A stretch of DNA of 64,000 nt from Fibrobacterota bacterium (GTDB lineage: Bacteria; Fibrobacterota; Fibrobacteria; UBA11236). The number at the start of each line of letters is the position of its first letter. Position 1 is the first letter of the stretch. The position numbers and the translations under genes were made by a program. The stretch spans positions 1 through 64,000 of the forward strand of contig JAQBPN010000028.1 in the NCBI GenBank assembly GCA_028287505.1. Direction: 5' to 3'. Below, piece after piece: positions 19,474 to 28,914 of the stretch. Below the pieces are notes generated by a model. That model was not told the DNA's origin. It saw nothing but the letters and a program-made list of their open reading frames with translations, and made no database searches.

Positions 19474-21287
19474 GGAGAAGCCTTCCCATTCTTTTTCAAG
19501 TGGTGCGCGCGCACGGCCTCACCCGTGAGATCATAGACCCTGCCCGCGTCGCCGTGTTGGAAAAGCGGCGTGGCCATTCGATCTTGCGAAAGGGTTTGCG
19601 TCTTTTTTGACCGCGCGCCGCCTCCCTTGCCTTGGCCCAACAGCGTGGTGGGCAGCGAATCCACCAGCACCTGCACTTCGGCGAGACTCAAGTATCCGGA
19701 ACCGGTCAGCTGGATCCTGACATAACGGCAGGCGCGGCTTCCGGCGTCGATATTGGCGATTGGGTTGGGATAGGCCGTCTGGTGGCTGGTCCAGACCGGG
19801 TTCCGGTTCTGATCCAGCAGGATCAGATTGTAGTCTCCCAGCCTGCCCATGAGTTCATCGGTCCGGTTGTAGATGCCGACATAACTCACGGGATAGGAAG
19901 CGCCCAGGTCCACTTCCCACCAGGCGCCGGCCGCGCTGTCGGTATGGGTGACGGAGTTGCCGTTGAAGTTGCCATCGGTATTCCCGTCGATGGCCCTTGC
20001 TGGCACGCCTCCGAATCCCGTCGAGCTTTGCGTCGCCGTGCCGCCCAAGGCGACGTTCTTGTAGTGCATGACCGGCCTGGAATGATCCAGGACCATTTTC
20101 AGGACGGTATACAAAGGGTCGATGTCCTGCGCGGGGAGCGTGATCTTGATCGCCATGGGAGTTTGGACCACGGTAGGCGCGCCTCCGCTCAGGCTGGCGG
20201 CGGAAACGATGGTGGCGTTGACTCCGGGAAGGGTCACGGTGCCGGCGAAGGGTTTGAGGTGGACGTACATGGTGTCCCCGCGATGCGTGGCGCCTCCCCA
20301 GCTTCCTCCCACGATGGGGCCCCCCACCGTTCCGTAAATGCTTTCCCCGTATCGCCCCATCCAATCGCCTATCTCCCTGAGTCGGGCCACCATGGGAGGA
20401 TCGATGATGCCATCGGGCCGGGGCCCGACGTTCAGCAGGCAATTGCCGCCGCCGTCGGCGGTCTGCACGATCATGCCCACAAGCTGGCTCAGGGGCTTCA
20501 GCCCGCCGTTGGGGTTCCAGGCCCATTGGTTGGTGCCGTCGATGGTCATGCAGGATTCCCAGGCATGCAAGGTGTCGAACGCGCCTACCCTCTGCTCCGG
20601 AGTGGCGTAGTCGCCGAGGGTCACATGATCGCCCCGGTTGTTGACCAGGATCCAGGGTTGTTTTTGGCGCATCCGCTTGAGGAGGGCGGCGGGATCGGCG
20701 CCCACCGGATCCAGATCCCACCACACCGTTTCGATGCGGCCGTAATGGCTCAGCAATTCGTCCACCACCTGGTTGGTGTATTGGGTGAGATAGGCGGGGC
20801 TGCCGTTGTTGCCCACGTACCAATCGGCGGGAGAATAGTAGAGCCCGATTCCCATCCCCAATTGGTGCGCCGAATCCACCAGCTCTTTGGTCACGTCGCG
20901 GCGGAAAGGGGACTGCGGGGACATGATGCCGTAGTCGGTAAGCGCGGTGTTGAATTCGCAAAACCCGTCATGGTGCTTGGCGACGAACACCATGTATTTC
21001 ATCCCGGCCCGCTGGGCGATGCGCACCCATTCCCCGCCGTTGAATCCGGTGGGATTGAACTGCTTGTACAGCGCGTCGTACTCCGCGGTCGGGATCTGAT
21101 TGCCCCGGGACCAGCTGATCTCCTGGCCGCGCAAGGCCACCGGGCCCCAATGGATGAACATTCCGAAGCGTTGCTTTTTCCACCAGTCCATTTGCTGCGC
21201 ATGGGTGGTGTCCAGGGAATGATCCTGGGCGTGGAGTGCGGAAGCGGCTAAGGCGACGATAATCGACAGGGTTTTCATTTTTCTCAT
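19470..21287 (-). CDS. Secreted GH29 alpha-L-fucosidase with an F5/8-type carbohydrate-binding domain
   Basis: 605 residues with a signal peptide ending near SALHAQ. The GH29 catalytic barrel shows FGMFIHWGP (41-49), [13 protein letters not shown] (101-113) and the strand [10 protein letters not shown], whose Asp191 is the likely nucleophile. It ends with [15 protein letters not shown] coagulation-factor 5/8 C (CBM32/47-like) domain follows at about 408-540 ([28 protein letters not shown]). It would release terminal fucose from glycans outside the cell. The C-terminal tail has [12 protein letters not shown] and then stops, resembling the start of a sorting domain. It is probably the last gene of the operon beginning at 24002. 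Confidence 0.92.
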   Translation of the reverse strand: MRKMKTLSIIVALAASALHAQDHSLDTTHAQQMDWWKKQRFGMFIHWGPVALRGQEISWSRGNQIPTAEYDALYKQFNPTGFNGGEWVRIAQRAGMKYMVFVAKHHDGFCEFNTALTDYGIMSPQSPFRRDVTKELVDSAHQLGMGIGLYYSPADWYVGNNGSPAYLTQYTNQVVDELLSHYGRIETVWWDLDPVGADPAALLKRMRQKQPWILVNNRGDHVTLGDYATPEQRVGAFDTLHAWESCMTIDGTNQWAWNPNGGLKPLSQLVGMIVQTADGGGNCLLNVGPRPDGIIDPPMVARLREIGDWMGRYGESIYGTVGGPIVGGSWGGATHRGDTMYVHLKPFAGTVTLPGVNATIVSAASLSGGAPTVVQTPMAIKITLPAQDIDPLYTVLKMVLDHSRPVMHYKNVALGGTATQSSTGFGGVPARAIDGNTDGNFNGNSVTHTDSAAGAWWEVDLGASYPVSYVGIYNRTDELMGRLGDYNLILLDQNRNPVWTSHQTAYPNPIANIDAGSRACRYVRIQLTGSGYLSLAEVQVLVDSLPTTLLGQGKGGGARSKKTQTLSQDRMATPLFQHGDAGRVYDLTGEAVRAHHLKKNGKASP

Positions 21288-21369
21288 GGCTCTTTCCGGT
21301 TCTTTTTTGGAAAATTCCTGAATAGGGCTTCCTGGGGAAGCCCGGTTTAATCCGCGTCTTGTCTGAGCC

Positions 21370-23154
21370 TTAGGGCAGGTTGTCCCGCAGGCTGATGGAA
21401 TCCTTGCCTGGAAAATCCCCAGGTACCGGCAAAGTTACTGTGCCGGATGCCGCCCACTCCGCTCCCCGGGAGAACGTGGTCTGGTAACCGGCGCACCGGT
21501 ATGCGGTATTGGCCGTTCCCGGGTAAAGGTGTCCCACCGTGCTCGTGAAAACCCGGCCTTTGCCGAATTGCTTCACCCATTGCTGCGGTTCCCGGCTTCC
21601 CGTGAACGGGTTGACCGAATATTCCAACACCGTGACCCCTTGCGGACTGCCCTTGAGATGATAGAGCAGCTCGGAAGGGGGAAGCAGCCATTGGGCGGGA
21701 AGCCCGCGGTTGAGGGGGTGGTCCGGATTCGCGATGCCCATGCGTTCCCCCGGGTTTCCGGGCGCGGCGTTTTCGATGGATCCGGAATCGAGGGTAGCCG
21801 GATCGGCTACCAGCGCGTCGAGAGAGTCGAGACGGTAACTGGACCCGGCGGGTTGGGTGGCTTTCCACATCAACCCGCGCATCTCGTCGAAGGCGGGCCA
21901 GCCGGAGAAGCCGGGAAAGGTGGCATGGGTGTTTACCAGGCCTCCCCCCGAGGCCACGAAGGCTTCCAGGCGCGCCTTGATGGAATCCGGCCAGGGATTG
22001 GCGGAGTCGTTGACCGTATACCCGGAATTGCAATGCAGGATCACTACGTCGTTTTCGGAGAACTGCGGGTTCCAGGCGGCCCACGCCTGCGGGCCGGACT
22101 GGTCCGGAGGAGTGGTGGAAACCGCGACGTCGAAAATCCCGGATGCTTTCAGAATGGCGGAATGATACAAGGTCATCCGCTTCCAATCATGGTTGGCGAT
22201 GCCGTCCACGATCAGAGCTTTGATCTTGAACCGTATCTCGCCCGCCGCCGTGGTCAAGCCGGGCTTGACCGATATTCCCGCAAGCCGCAAAGTATCCCGG
22301 AAGGGATTCTCGCCCCAGGCCAAAACCGTATGGCTTCCCGCCGTCACGTCCTGGAAAAGCACGGCTCCGCCGGAATCCGCGGTCAGGATTCCTCCGCCCT
22401 CTTCCAGCCGCGCCTTCAGGCGGCCGGCCAACGGTCCAGGAAAGGCAAGGCGCAGGGATAAAGCGCCCGCGGAGGTATCCAAGGCGGGTCCCGCGGTCAG
22501 GGAGAGATCGGTCACGGTCTTTCCGGGAAGAACTTCTATCAAGGTATCCACGGCTTTGCGTACGGGATGGATTCCTTCCACGCGCACCTGATATTCGCCG
22601 GGAGGCAGGCTATAGAATCCGAAGGCGCCCGTTCCGGCGGGAGCGGCTCCCGGGGGAATATATTCGGACAGATGCGTCCCGAGCAAAGTGACCACCATTC
22701 CGCCGAATGCGGAAGGGGGCAGGCTTACCTTGCCCGTGATCCCGCCGATCGCGCGCAGGACCAGGTCGCCCAGCCGCACGGACTGCTTCGGCTCGCGCCG
22801 GAAGTTCGCGCGCGCGCCTTTGACTTCGTTCACCAAGGCTTCGACCACGAAATCGCCGGTGTCGGCGGGCCCCGGGAAAAAGGCGAAGCCGCCATCCGGA
22901 CCGGTGGTGTCGGACCATTCCATGCCCGGAGAGGAATGTCCCAGGAGGGAATCCGCCAGGCTTCCCTGGAAATCCGCGGGCCGCATTTGGATGAGCCGAC
23001 CCGCCACCGCAAGGCCGGACGTATCCGTCAGGATCCCGGCCACCTTGTCGGCATTGCCCGCATCCGTGCCCGCCGAAGGGCCATCGCCGCACCCCGCCAT
23101 CAGGAAACCGGCCAGCATGGCCCCGGCGATCGGCAGCCTGGCACGGAGTTTCAT
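21370..23154 (-). CDS. Lipoprotein with carboxypeptidase-regulatory-like repeats and a ThuA-like domain
   Basis: 594 residues. The lipobox LMAGC puts the lipidated Cys at about residue 22. Residues 35-300 contain beta-sandwich repeats of the carboxypeptidase-regulatory type (GILTDTSGLAVAGR, GITGKVSLPPS, SLPPGEYQVRVEG). Residues ~312-565 match a ThuA/trehalose-utilisation, class I amidotransferase-like fold (KALIVDGIANHDW, VILHCNSGY, GGGLVNTHATFPGFSGWP, HPLNRGLPAQW, WVKQFGKGRVF). ThuA-like domains occur in sugar-use gene sets but have no settled reaction. The start overlaps the end of the TIGR02147 gene by four bases, and an 82-base gap precedes the fucosidase. Confidence 0.8.
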   Translation of the reverse strand: MKLRARLPIAGAMLAGFLMAGCGDGPSAGTDAGNADKVAGILTDTSGLAVAGRLIQMRPADFQGSLADSLLGHSSPGMEWSDTTGPDGGFAFFPGPADTGDFVVEALVNEVKGARANFRREPKQSVRLGDLVLRAIGGITGKVSLPPSAFGGMVVTLLGTHLSEYIPPGAAPAGTGAFGFYSLPPGEYQVRVEGIHPVRKAVDTLIEVLPGKTVTDLSLTAGPALDTSAGALSLRLAFPGPLAGRLKARLEEGGGILTADSGGAVLFQDVTAGSHTVLAWGENPFRDTLRLAGISVKPGLTTAAGEIRFKIKALIVDGIANHDWKRMTLYHSAILKASGIFDVAVSTTPPDQSGPQAWAAWNPQFSENDVVILHCNSGYTVNDSANPWPDSIKARLEAFVASGGGLVNTHATFPGFSGWPAFDEMRGLMWKATQPAGSSYRLDSLDALVADPATLDSGSIENAAPGNPGERMGIANPDHPLNRGLPAQWLLPPSELLYHLKGSPQGVTVLEYSVNPFTGSREPQQWVKQFGKGRVFTSTVGHLYPGTANTAYRCAGYQTTFSRGAEWAASGTVTLPVPGDFPGKDSISLRDNLP

Positions 23155-24002
23155 TTCACTCCCTTCCGGATGCTCTTGGTGGCGGGGAAGAGATTCAGAT
23201 TCAGCTGATAGACCCGATCGTAGGCGCGATCCTCCTCCGAAATCTTCAACACCCTGTCGCGGAAATTGCGGGCTTCCTGCTTCACGCGCTCCAGGCCTTC
23301 AGCGGACAGGGGGATGGTGGTGACGGAAATGCTCCGTTCCATTGCGGGGATATGGTCCAGGGCCTCCATGGCTTTCTTCAAAGTCGCCTGCTGGAACTTG
23401 ACCACGTCGGTGGAAGTGATCTCATCTCCCGTCTTCATGCTCGCGTGCACTTGTTCGTAAACGCCCTTGGCGGTCTTACGGAGGAGCAAAAGGCTTTCCA
23501 GCACCTCGAGCGCTTTCCGCACGTCGTCGGGCTTGACCGCGGCATCGAACAGGTCCGCGATTTCCTTGTGGTTGTCGCCAACCCGCATCACGGTCACCAG
23601 ATCGAAGACGATCGGATACAGCCATTTGGAAAAGAGCGAGTACTGCCGGGGGTCCAGTTTTTTATAGCGGCCGCGCACCTGGGTGCGCAGGCTGTCGAGG
23701 GCGTCTCCCTTTTCCTCGATGGAGCGCGCTTGGGTATAGGCCACCAGGGTCTGGAAAAAGCGGGCCTCGGACGGATTCAGCCTGAAGATCTCCGTCAGCG
23801 CCGTGGTTTGCCGCGCGTTCAGGTTGCTTTTGCCGGAGAGGACATTGGCGATGAAGCCGGTGGAGGAAACCTCCATCTTTTCCAGCAGGGTGCGATGGGT
23901 GAAACCCTGCCTGTGCTCCTTTCCCCAATGCAGAAAATCCCGGAGGTAATCCCGGGAATTGAGATAGTCGAAGACGATGGGAGGGTTGGAGTTCGGTTCC
24001 AT
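23151..24002 (-). CDS. TIGR02147 family protein (putative transcriptional regulator)
   Basis: 283 residues beginning VFDYLNSRDYLRDFLHWGKE, then FTHRTLLEKMEVSSTGFIAN (an HTH-like segment), LNPSEARFFQTLVAYTQA and LYPIVFDLVTV, and ending with RNFRDRVLKISEED. This is the TIGR02147/DUF4423 family, known mainly from Fibrobacter, where it has expanded; several members sit beside lipoprotein genes. A DNA-binding role is suggested by the HTH-like N-terminus but not proven. It is the first gene of the regulator-lipoprotein-fucosidase operon. Confidence 0.85.
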   Translation of the reverse strand: MEPNSNPPIVFDYLNSRDYLRDFLHWGKEHRQGFTHRTLLEKMEVSSTGFIANVLSGKSNLNARQTTALTEIFRLNPSEARFFQTLVAYTQARSIEEKGDALDSLRTQVRGRYKKLDPRQYSLFSKWLYPIVFDLVTVMRVGDNHKEIADLFDAAVKPDDVRKALEVLESLLLLRKTAKGVYEQVHASMKTGDEITSTDVVKFQQATLKKAMEALDHIPAMERSISVTTIPLSAEGLERVKQEARNFRDRVLKISEEDRAYDRVYQLNLNLFPATKSIRKGVK

Positions 24003-24118
24003 TTTGCTTATTTAATATAAGCAAGTATAGAACTCACGCTGGCAATTTTTCAACAAAAAATGCCTTAAATTACAATTTTTAAGACCATTTCAGGTTTTTT
24101 AAGAATCATTTTGCTTAT
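24000..24118. repeat. Direct repeat and inverted repeat at the TIGR02147 gene start
   Basis: CATTTTGCTTAT occurs twice (24000-24011 and 24107-24118). The first copy overlaps the start codon and forms half of an inverted repeat, GCTTAT-TTAAT-ATAAGC (24006-24022). The 24003-24129 gap is strongly AT-rich. It may be an operator for autoregulation; no direct evidence. Confidence 0.4.
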
Positions 24119-24129
24119 AAATTGAATGG

Positions 24130-25221
24130 CTAAAGATGGGAAATCAGGCGCGCAGCTGCGACCACCCCATGCACGAACCGCAGCTTTTCCAGCGCCGGTG
24201 CGGACAAGACGAACGGATAGCCATCCGGCAGGCCCAATCCGCGGTTGAGATTGTTCAGCACATAGGTCAGCGGGTACCAGGCATCCACCATCGACGCGAA
24301 GGAATCTCCGGGCGCGTTCACGTTCGCCGTCTTCAGGGAGGGCTCGTCGGAACGGCGGGGCTTGAGGGTCAGGCCGCAAGCGGCGGCCGTTTCCAGGCTG
24401 TCCGTCATGTGCAGATAGTGGGCCCAGGTCTCGGCCCAATCCTCCCAGGGATGCGAACTCGCATAGGTGCTGACGAAGCATTGCTGCCAATCCGCGGGCG
24501 CGCCGTTGGAGTAATGGCGCTTCAAGGCTTCGCCGTAGTCCTGCCGTTCGTCCCCGAACAGATTCCGGAATCCGATCAGGTCGCCACTGTCCGCCACCAG
24601 GCGGTCCCAATAGTAGTGGCCTATCTCGTGGCGGAAATGCCCGAGCAGGGTGCGATAGGGTTCGTGCAGCTGGGTCCGGCGCCGTTCCCGCTCGCTGTCG
24701 TCCGCCTCCGCCACGTTCAAGGTGATGACGCCGTCGTTATGCCCGGTGAGGACCGGCCCGGCGCCGGGGAGGGAGGTGTCGGCCATGAATTCGAAGACCA
24801 CCCCGTGGCCGAAAGTCCCGTCGCCCGAATCCTCCTTGCCTTCCAGGGGCAGGCCCAGGGCGAGCAGGCTGTAGATAAGGCGCCGCTTGGCGGACTCCAG
24901 CCGGTACCAGGCTTCCTTGTTGCCGGGAACGCTCAGATCCGGAATGACCAGGGTGAGACGGCAGGAAACGCAGAGCGGGTTGGGATCGTCCGCGGGAACG
25001 GTCCAGTTGCAGATATTCTCGCGATCATAGTTCGCGCAGAGGCGATAGGTGCGGCCCCGCGCTCCCGTGTTCGGCGATTGCCACAAAGAATTTCCCGCCG
25101 GATCCATGGAGCCCATATCCTGCACGTCGGGCAGGAATCCCAGGGCCCTGCCGCAGGCGACGCAACGGAAGTTCTCGAAGAAGACCAGGTGTTGGCAATG
25201 ATCGCAATGGAATATCTTCAT
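24130..25221 (-). CDS. Putative zinc-binding metallopeptidase with N-terminal zinc ribbons
   Basis: 363 residues. The N-terminus has CDHCQ and CVACG (Cys 6, 9, 20, 23), and a second cluster at LCANYDRENICNW and LCVSCR. The C-terminal half has the gluzincin motif HEIGHYYWD (His198, Glu199, His202), followed by a Glu/His-rich helix EDWAETWAHYLHM likely to give the third ligand. This matches the family annotated as putative zinc-binding metallopeptidase (Peptidase_Mx-like). Without a signal peptide it should be cytosolic. Substrate unknown. Confidence 0.85.
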   Translation of the reverse strand: MKIFHCDHCQHLVFFENFRCVACGRALGFLPDVQDMGSMDPAGNSLWQSPNTGARGRTYRLCANYDRENICNWTVPADDPNPLCVSCRLTLVIPDLSVPGNKEAWYRLESAKRRLIYSLLALGLPLEGKEDSGDGTFGHGVVFEFMADTSLPGAGPVLTGHNDGVITLNVAEADDSERERRRTQLHEPYRTLLGHFRHEIGHYYWDRLVADSGDLIGFRNLFGDERQDYGEALKRHYSNGAPADWQQCFVSTYASSHPWEDWAETWAHYLHMTDSLETAAACGLTLKPRRSDEPSLKTANVNAPGDSFASMVDAWYPLTYVLNNLNRGLGLPDGYPFVLSAPALEKLRFVHGVVAAARLISHL

Positions 25222-25289
25222 GTGGATAAGAACTAAATTAATTGGGCCGGACGGGGACAGCCTTTAGAGGCCTTTCGCGGATTTCCCCA

Positions 25290-26345
25290 TTACATCAGTT
25301 CCCGCCACCCGTGCGTCTTCAGCGCCTCCACCAATTCCAGCAAGCCCTGGCTGGTGCTATACATGTCCCGGCGTTGCTTCAGGAACTTGACATCCTTCCG
25401 CACCGCCGCCAGGTGCGTATTGTAGGCCGCCTCGTTCAGCTTTCCGCCTTTGATGAAAGTGGAAAGGACGGGATCCATGCCCCAGTCCAGGTCCGCCAGG
25501 CGCGTGCGCAGGGCATCCAGCTCCCGGCGCAGGCGTTTGGCGAACCCCTGCACGGTTTTCAGGGGAGCCTGGGTAAGATAGGGTCCCACCGCGTCCAGGG
25601 GATTGGCTGCCAGGATATCCAGAAGGCGGGCCAGGTCCCGGTTGGCGTAGGCGGCGGTGACCTGCTGCATCCACCCGGTCTTTTCCGCCAGGCGGGAAGG
25701 ATCGGTTTCCTTGTCCGGATGGAGGGCCCGGGCCAGCATCAGATAAAGCGCGCGGATGTCCCCGGCGATGGATTCATCGCGGAGTTCCTGCTTTTGCCTG
25801 GCTTTGGATCGGGGCCCCTCTTTACGGCCCGCGCCGGCGTCCTTGTCCGACGCGCGGCCGGCGAAGTCCGATTCGCGGTAGGAGTACGATCCGGGATCCT
25901 GTCCGTACGGATCCGCGGGCCCGTCCTCCTGGCCTTCGAAAGCGTCATCGTTCTCCTCCGGCGGAAATTCCTCTTCGAAGATGCGGTTCCGATCCTGGCG
26001 GAGATCGACGCCGTATTCCTTTTCCAATTCATCGGCCAGATCGTACAAGGCCAGTTCCAGGACCTTGTGCGCGCGCTTGTTGAGCCGGCCGGACTTGAGA
26101 TGCTTGCCCAGCACCCGGAATGTGTCGACGCGGATTTCCACGATCTTTTCTTCCATGGGACGCAACTCGGTTTGCAGCTTCCGTTGCAGATCGGACACGA
26201 GGTTTTCCCGGCGGGCGATATCGGCCCGGCATTTGGAAATGTCGTGCATGAGCGAGGCCAGGCCGGTGAGGGCCTTGCCTGGATCGGGCGTCCGGGGGAT
26301 GCCGTCCCCGGAGGGGCTTAAGGCCTGGTTGGGCGGCTTGGTCAT
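25290..26345 (-). CDS. Coiled-coil protein with a J-domain-like segment
   Basis: 351 residues from ATG 26345 (an in-frame start at 26411 adds residues unlike the rest). Helical, charged segments (about 30-100) precede an acidic, disordered, Gly/Asp-rich linker (about 125-185). Then comes a J-domain-like stretch, IRALYLMLARALHPDKE, with HPD at 209-211, followed by helical repeats to the end. J-domains stimulate DnaK through the HPD loop. The rest resembles no DnaJ class I know. Likely a specialised DnaK co-chaperone, moderate confidence. Confidence 0.6.
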   Translation of the reverse strand: MTKPPNQALSPSGDGIPRTPDPGKALTGLASLMHDISKCRADIARRENLVSDLQRKLQTELRPMEEKIVEIRVDTFRVLGKHLKSGRLNKRAHKVLELALYDLADELEKEYGVDLRQDRNRIFEEEFPPEENDDAFEGQEDGPADPYGQDPGSYSYRESDFAGRASDKDAGAGRKEGPRSKARQKQELRDESIAGDIRALYLMLARALHPDKETDPSRLAEKTGWMQQVTAAYANRDLARLLDILAANPLDAVGPYLTQAPLKTVQGFAKRLRRELDALRTRLADLDWGMDPVLSTFIKGGKLNEAAYNTHLAAVRKDVKFLKQRRDMYSTSQGLLELVEALKTHGWRELM

Positions 26346-26573
26346 GGGGCGCGCGGGAAGAGGGAAGTCACAGATATGGAAAATAGCAATGCAGTGATCG
26401 GATTGACGCAAGCATTATTTGTATCGCCTGCGCGTTTCCGGGCGCCCTCCACATCACGGAAAAATCATCGGTTTTCCGGAAGTAAGGGCGCAGAATAAAC
26501 TTGCGCGGGGTCTTTCCATTAGTTTATTTGGTCAAGTCCTTTTGAAAAACCGTCCAAGCACAGGGGCTTAACA

Positions 26574-26894
26574 ATGCAAAACCAAGTAGTGGAAGCGGCG
26601 CCGATGAGGCAGGTGAAGGGGTTCACGGGAAACCGGTATTCCCAGGCCCAGAAGAAGCGCGTCACCCAGTACGTGCAAGAGTACGACAGCAAGCATGGCC
26701 GGGGCGGCATCGCCGCGGCGCAGAGGCAGTTCAAGGTAAGCTATATCGCCTTGCGCAATTGGCTGACCGGGAACGACGACCCCAGGCGCAAGCGCGGACA
26801 GGGATTCAATCCCGTCATCGATCGCCTGCTCTCCATCAAAGGGCAGATGCGGGATCTGGAAAAGGAACTCCGGCGCCTGCGCCGCCGGGTCTGA
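26574..26894 (+). CDS. Small basic protein with an HTH-like segment
   Basis: 106 residues, Arg/Lys-rich. Residues ~20-65 (YSQAQKKRVTQYVQEYD ... AAAQRQFKVSYIALRNWLTG) resemble the helix-turn-helix of transposase orfA and similar DNA-binding proteins. The C-terminus is a basic coiled coil (DRLLSIKGQMRDLEKELRRLRRRV). No transposase partner or terminal inverted repeats are nearby, so I do not call it a mobile element. The ATG at 26574 is preceded by AGGGG. Confidence 0.5.
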   Translation: MQNQVVEAAPMRQVKGFTGNRYSQAQKKRVTQYVQEYDSKHGRGGIAAAQRQFKVSYIALRNWLTGNDDPRRKRGQGFNPVIDRLLSIKGQMRDLEKELRRLRRRV

Positions 26895-27144
26895 TCCGTT
26901 TTCCTTGAAATCGCGGCGCGGTCCCATCCCGCGCCTCCCGCCGTCCGATCGGGAGCTTGCGCCGGAAACCGGCCCCTGCAGGTCCCGATCAGGCGCGGAA
27001 ACCGCCCCCAATCCCTTTTGGGCGGACTTCCGGGCGCCGAGCGGGGGCATATTATAGGATTTTGAGCCCAATCCCAAGGCCTTGGATCCCCCAAACCAGG
27101 CCTCCCAGTGGTATGATCCGAGTACCGACAAGGGGGGATTCCGA

Positions 27145-27669
27145 ATGCGGAATTCCGGGGGTGAGATGGTTCTGAACGCCAAAGATGGGTTCTCCGCATT
27201 GGAGATTCTGGTCGCGCTGATCGTGGTGTCGGTGCTGACGGCGCTTTGCATCAAACCGGTCACCGGCTTGTTGCAACGGATCAAAATCCAGAATTCCGCG
27301 GATGGAATCAAACACCTGATCCTCAATGCCAGGATGCGCGCGGTGGCGAATCCCAGCCGCCATTGCGGGGTGGTTTTCCGATCGCACACGTCTTCGGCCA
27401 TCAACGACAGCGTTTTCGCCTTCCTGGAAGGCGCTCCCCAGGATTATCTCTACACGGCCGCCAAGGACGAAGTCTACGGCGCCCCGTTCGTGGTGGACAA
27501 GAAGTACAAGCTTTCCTCGGTCATTCCCATGGGATCGCCCACGGTAATCGTCTTCCGCGGAGACGGCTCCGCCAATGCCAGCGCCAAGTTCATCCTGACC
27601 CTCGGCGGCAACCAGGACACCGTCAGCGTCCTGGCCAGCACGGGCAAGGTAAAGGTGGTGGTCAAATGA
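27145..27669 (+). CDS. Minor prepilin, GspH/FimT-like
   Basis: 174 residues from ATG 27145, preceded by AGGGGGG; ATG 27166 is an alternative. A short basic leader ends in KDG, then the mature N-terminus FSALEILVALIVVSVLTALC, with Glu at +5 and a single hydrophobic helix. This is the class III (type IV pilin) signal cut by prepilin peptidase. The globular part is beta-rich. It is the first of four tightly packed prepilin-like genes and overlaps the next by four bases. Likely a pilus or pseudopilus tip component. Confidence 0.8.
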   Translation: MRNSGGEMVLNAKDGFSALEILVALIVVSVLTALCIKPVTGLLQRIKIQNSADGIKHLILNARMRAVANPSRHCGVVFRSHTSSAINDSVFAFLEGAPQDYLYTAAKDEVYGAPFVVDKKYKLSSVIPMGSPTVIVFRGDGSANASAKFILTLGGNQDTVSVLASTGKVKVVVK

Positions 27670-28058
27670 ATCAGCGCGGCTGGTCCCTCATTGAAGCGCT
27701 TGCCGCCATCGTGGTGATCGGCATCGGGGTTTCCCTTTTCGTCAAGGTGCAAGGGATGACGAGCCGGAACAGCGCCACCAATTCCAAGATCCTCATGGCC
27801 GGCAAGATGATCGAAAAGCACCTCGAGGATACGCGCATCAGCATCAGCATGGACACGGTGGCCAATTGGCCGCCCAAGAGCAAGACCATCGCCGCCACCC
27901 CGCCGGACAATATCAAGGTGGTCAGCACCGTGGGCGTGGCCCATTCGCCCAAGGACGGCGCCGTGGTCGCCAACGTGGTGCGGATGGACATCGTGGCTTC
28001 CTGGACCAACCCCTCCGATACCCTGAAGGTCACAACCTATGTCTCCAAGCGATTCTAG
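27666..28058 (+). CDS. Minor prepilin, GspI/PilV-like
   Basis: 130 residues. The start ATG 27666 overlaps the previous stop (ATGA). The leader MNQRG is followed by WSLIEALAAIVVIGIGVSLF, with the usual Glu at +5 but Trp in place of Phe at +1. Its small size and position as second gene fit GspI/PilV, the subunit that nucleates the tip complex in known systems. Confidence 0.75.
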   Translation: MNQRGWSLIEALAAIVVIGIGVSLFVKVQGMTSRNSATNSKILMAGKMIEKHLEDTRISISMDTVANWPPKSKTIAATPPDNIKVVSTVGVAHSPKDGAVVANVVRMDIVASWTNPSDTLKVTTYVSKRF

Positions 28059-28902
28059 CCGCGCCGCCCATGGCGGCCGGGACAAATCGGGCGAGGGCGG
28101 CTTCTCATTGGTCGAGCTGCTGATTACCATGGTGGTCGCCGTACTCCTGGGCGTCGCCGTGGTCCGGTTCTACAAGGACTCCTACCACGCCTACAGCATG
28201 CAGGACCAAATCGCGGACCGGAACCAGAACGCGCAGTTCACCCTGGGCAAGATGGTGGAAGTCCTCCAGCAGGCGGGTTCGGTCCTGCCGGATTCCGGTT
28301 GGCCCGTGATCAAAGTATCGTCCGGCGTTTTGACCGTCGGCATCAACCCGCGGGGCGCCCAACAGTACAACTCGACCGATGCCCCAGCGAGCTATTTCAT
28401 CCCCGTGATGGATGGATCCAAGTTCATCAATACCGGAAACGTCCTGTTGAATACCACCCATGTCCTGGTGCAGTTCGCGGATCCCCTGAAGGCCGTGCAA
28501 AAGCTGAACATCGACTTGAGCTACAATAGCGGCGGGTTTTCCGCGGGGGTCAAAAACAACGGCGCCGGTCTCGACAGCATCCGCGTCACGACGCAGATCG
28601 ATCTGTCCGATGGGGACAAGATTTACGGATACCGGGAAGACGAGTACAGTCTTTCCGGGAGCGACCTGGTCATCCGTCCCAATGGCAACGTCGCCTTGCA
28701 AATGGTGCTTTCCGAAAACATCGACTCAATCGGCTTCACCTTCAAGACCGGAGCCGGAGCGGCCACCACCACATGGTCGAAGATGCGGTCGGCGAGCATC
28801 ACGGTGCGCGCCAGGACGGAAAGGCCCGATCCCAAACTGCCGGCCCCGGGCTATCATAAAATCAGCCTGCCCATGAACGTCATTTTGCGGAATAGAATCT
28901 GA
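28039..28902 (+). CDS. Minor prepilin, GspJ/PilW-like
   Basis: 287 residues. A 21-residue leader ends in EGG, then FSLVELLITMVVAVLLGVAV with Glu at +5. The ~250-residue globular domain is beta-rich, with VLQQAGS after the helix, as in PilW/GspJ. It overlaps the previous gene by 20 bases and is separated from the next by 12. In related systems this subunit links the GspI-like and GspK-like proteins at the filament tip. Confidence 0.78.
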   Translation: MSPSDSSRAAHGGRDKSGEGGFSLVELLITMVVAVLLGVAVVRFYKDSYHAYSMQDQIADRNQNAQFTLGKMVEVLQQAGSVLPDSGWPVIKVSSGVLTVGINPRGAQQYNSTDAPASYFIPVMDGSKFINTGNVLLNTTHVLVQFADPLKAVQKLNIDLSYNSGGFSAGVKNNGAGLDSIRVTTQIDLSDGDKIYGYREDEYSLSGSDLVIRPNGNVALQMVLSENIDSIGFTFKTGAGAATTTWSKMRSASITVRARTERPDPKLPAPGYHKISLPMNVILRNRI

Positions 28903-28914
28903 AGCGGAGGTGCC

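Noticed and set aside
26574-26894. Insertion-sequence orfA
   Set aside because: The HTH resembles transposase helpers, but there is no orfB, no terminal inverted repeats and no target duplication nearby.
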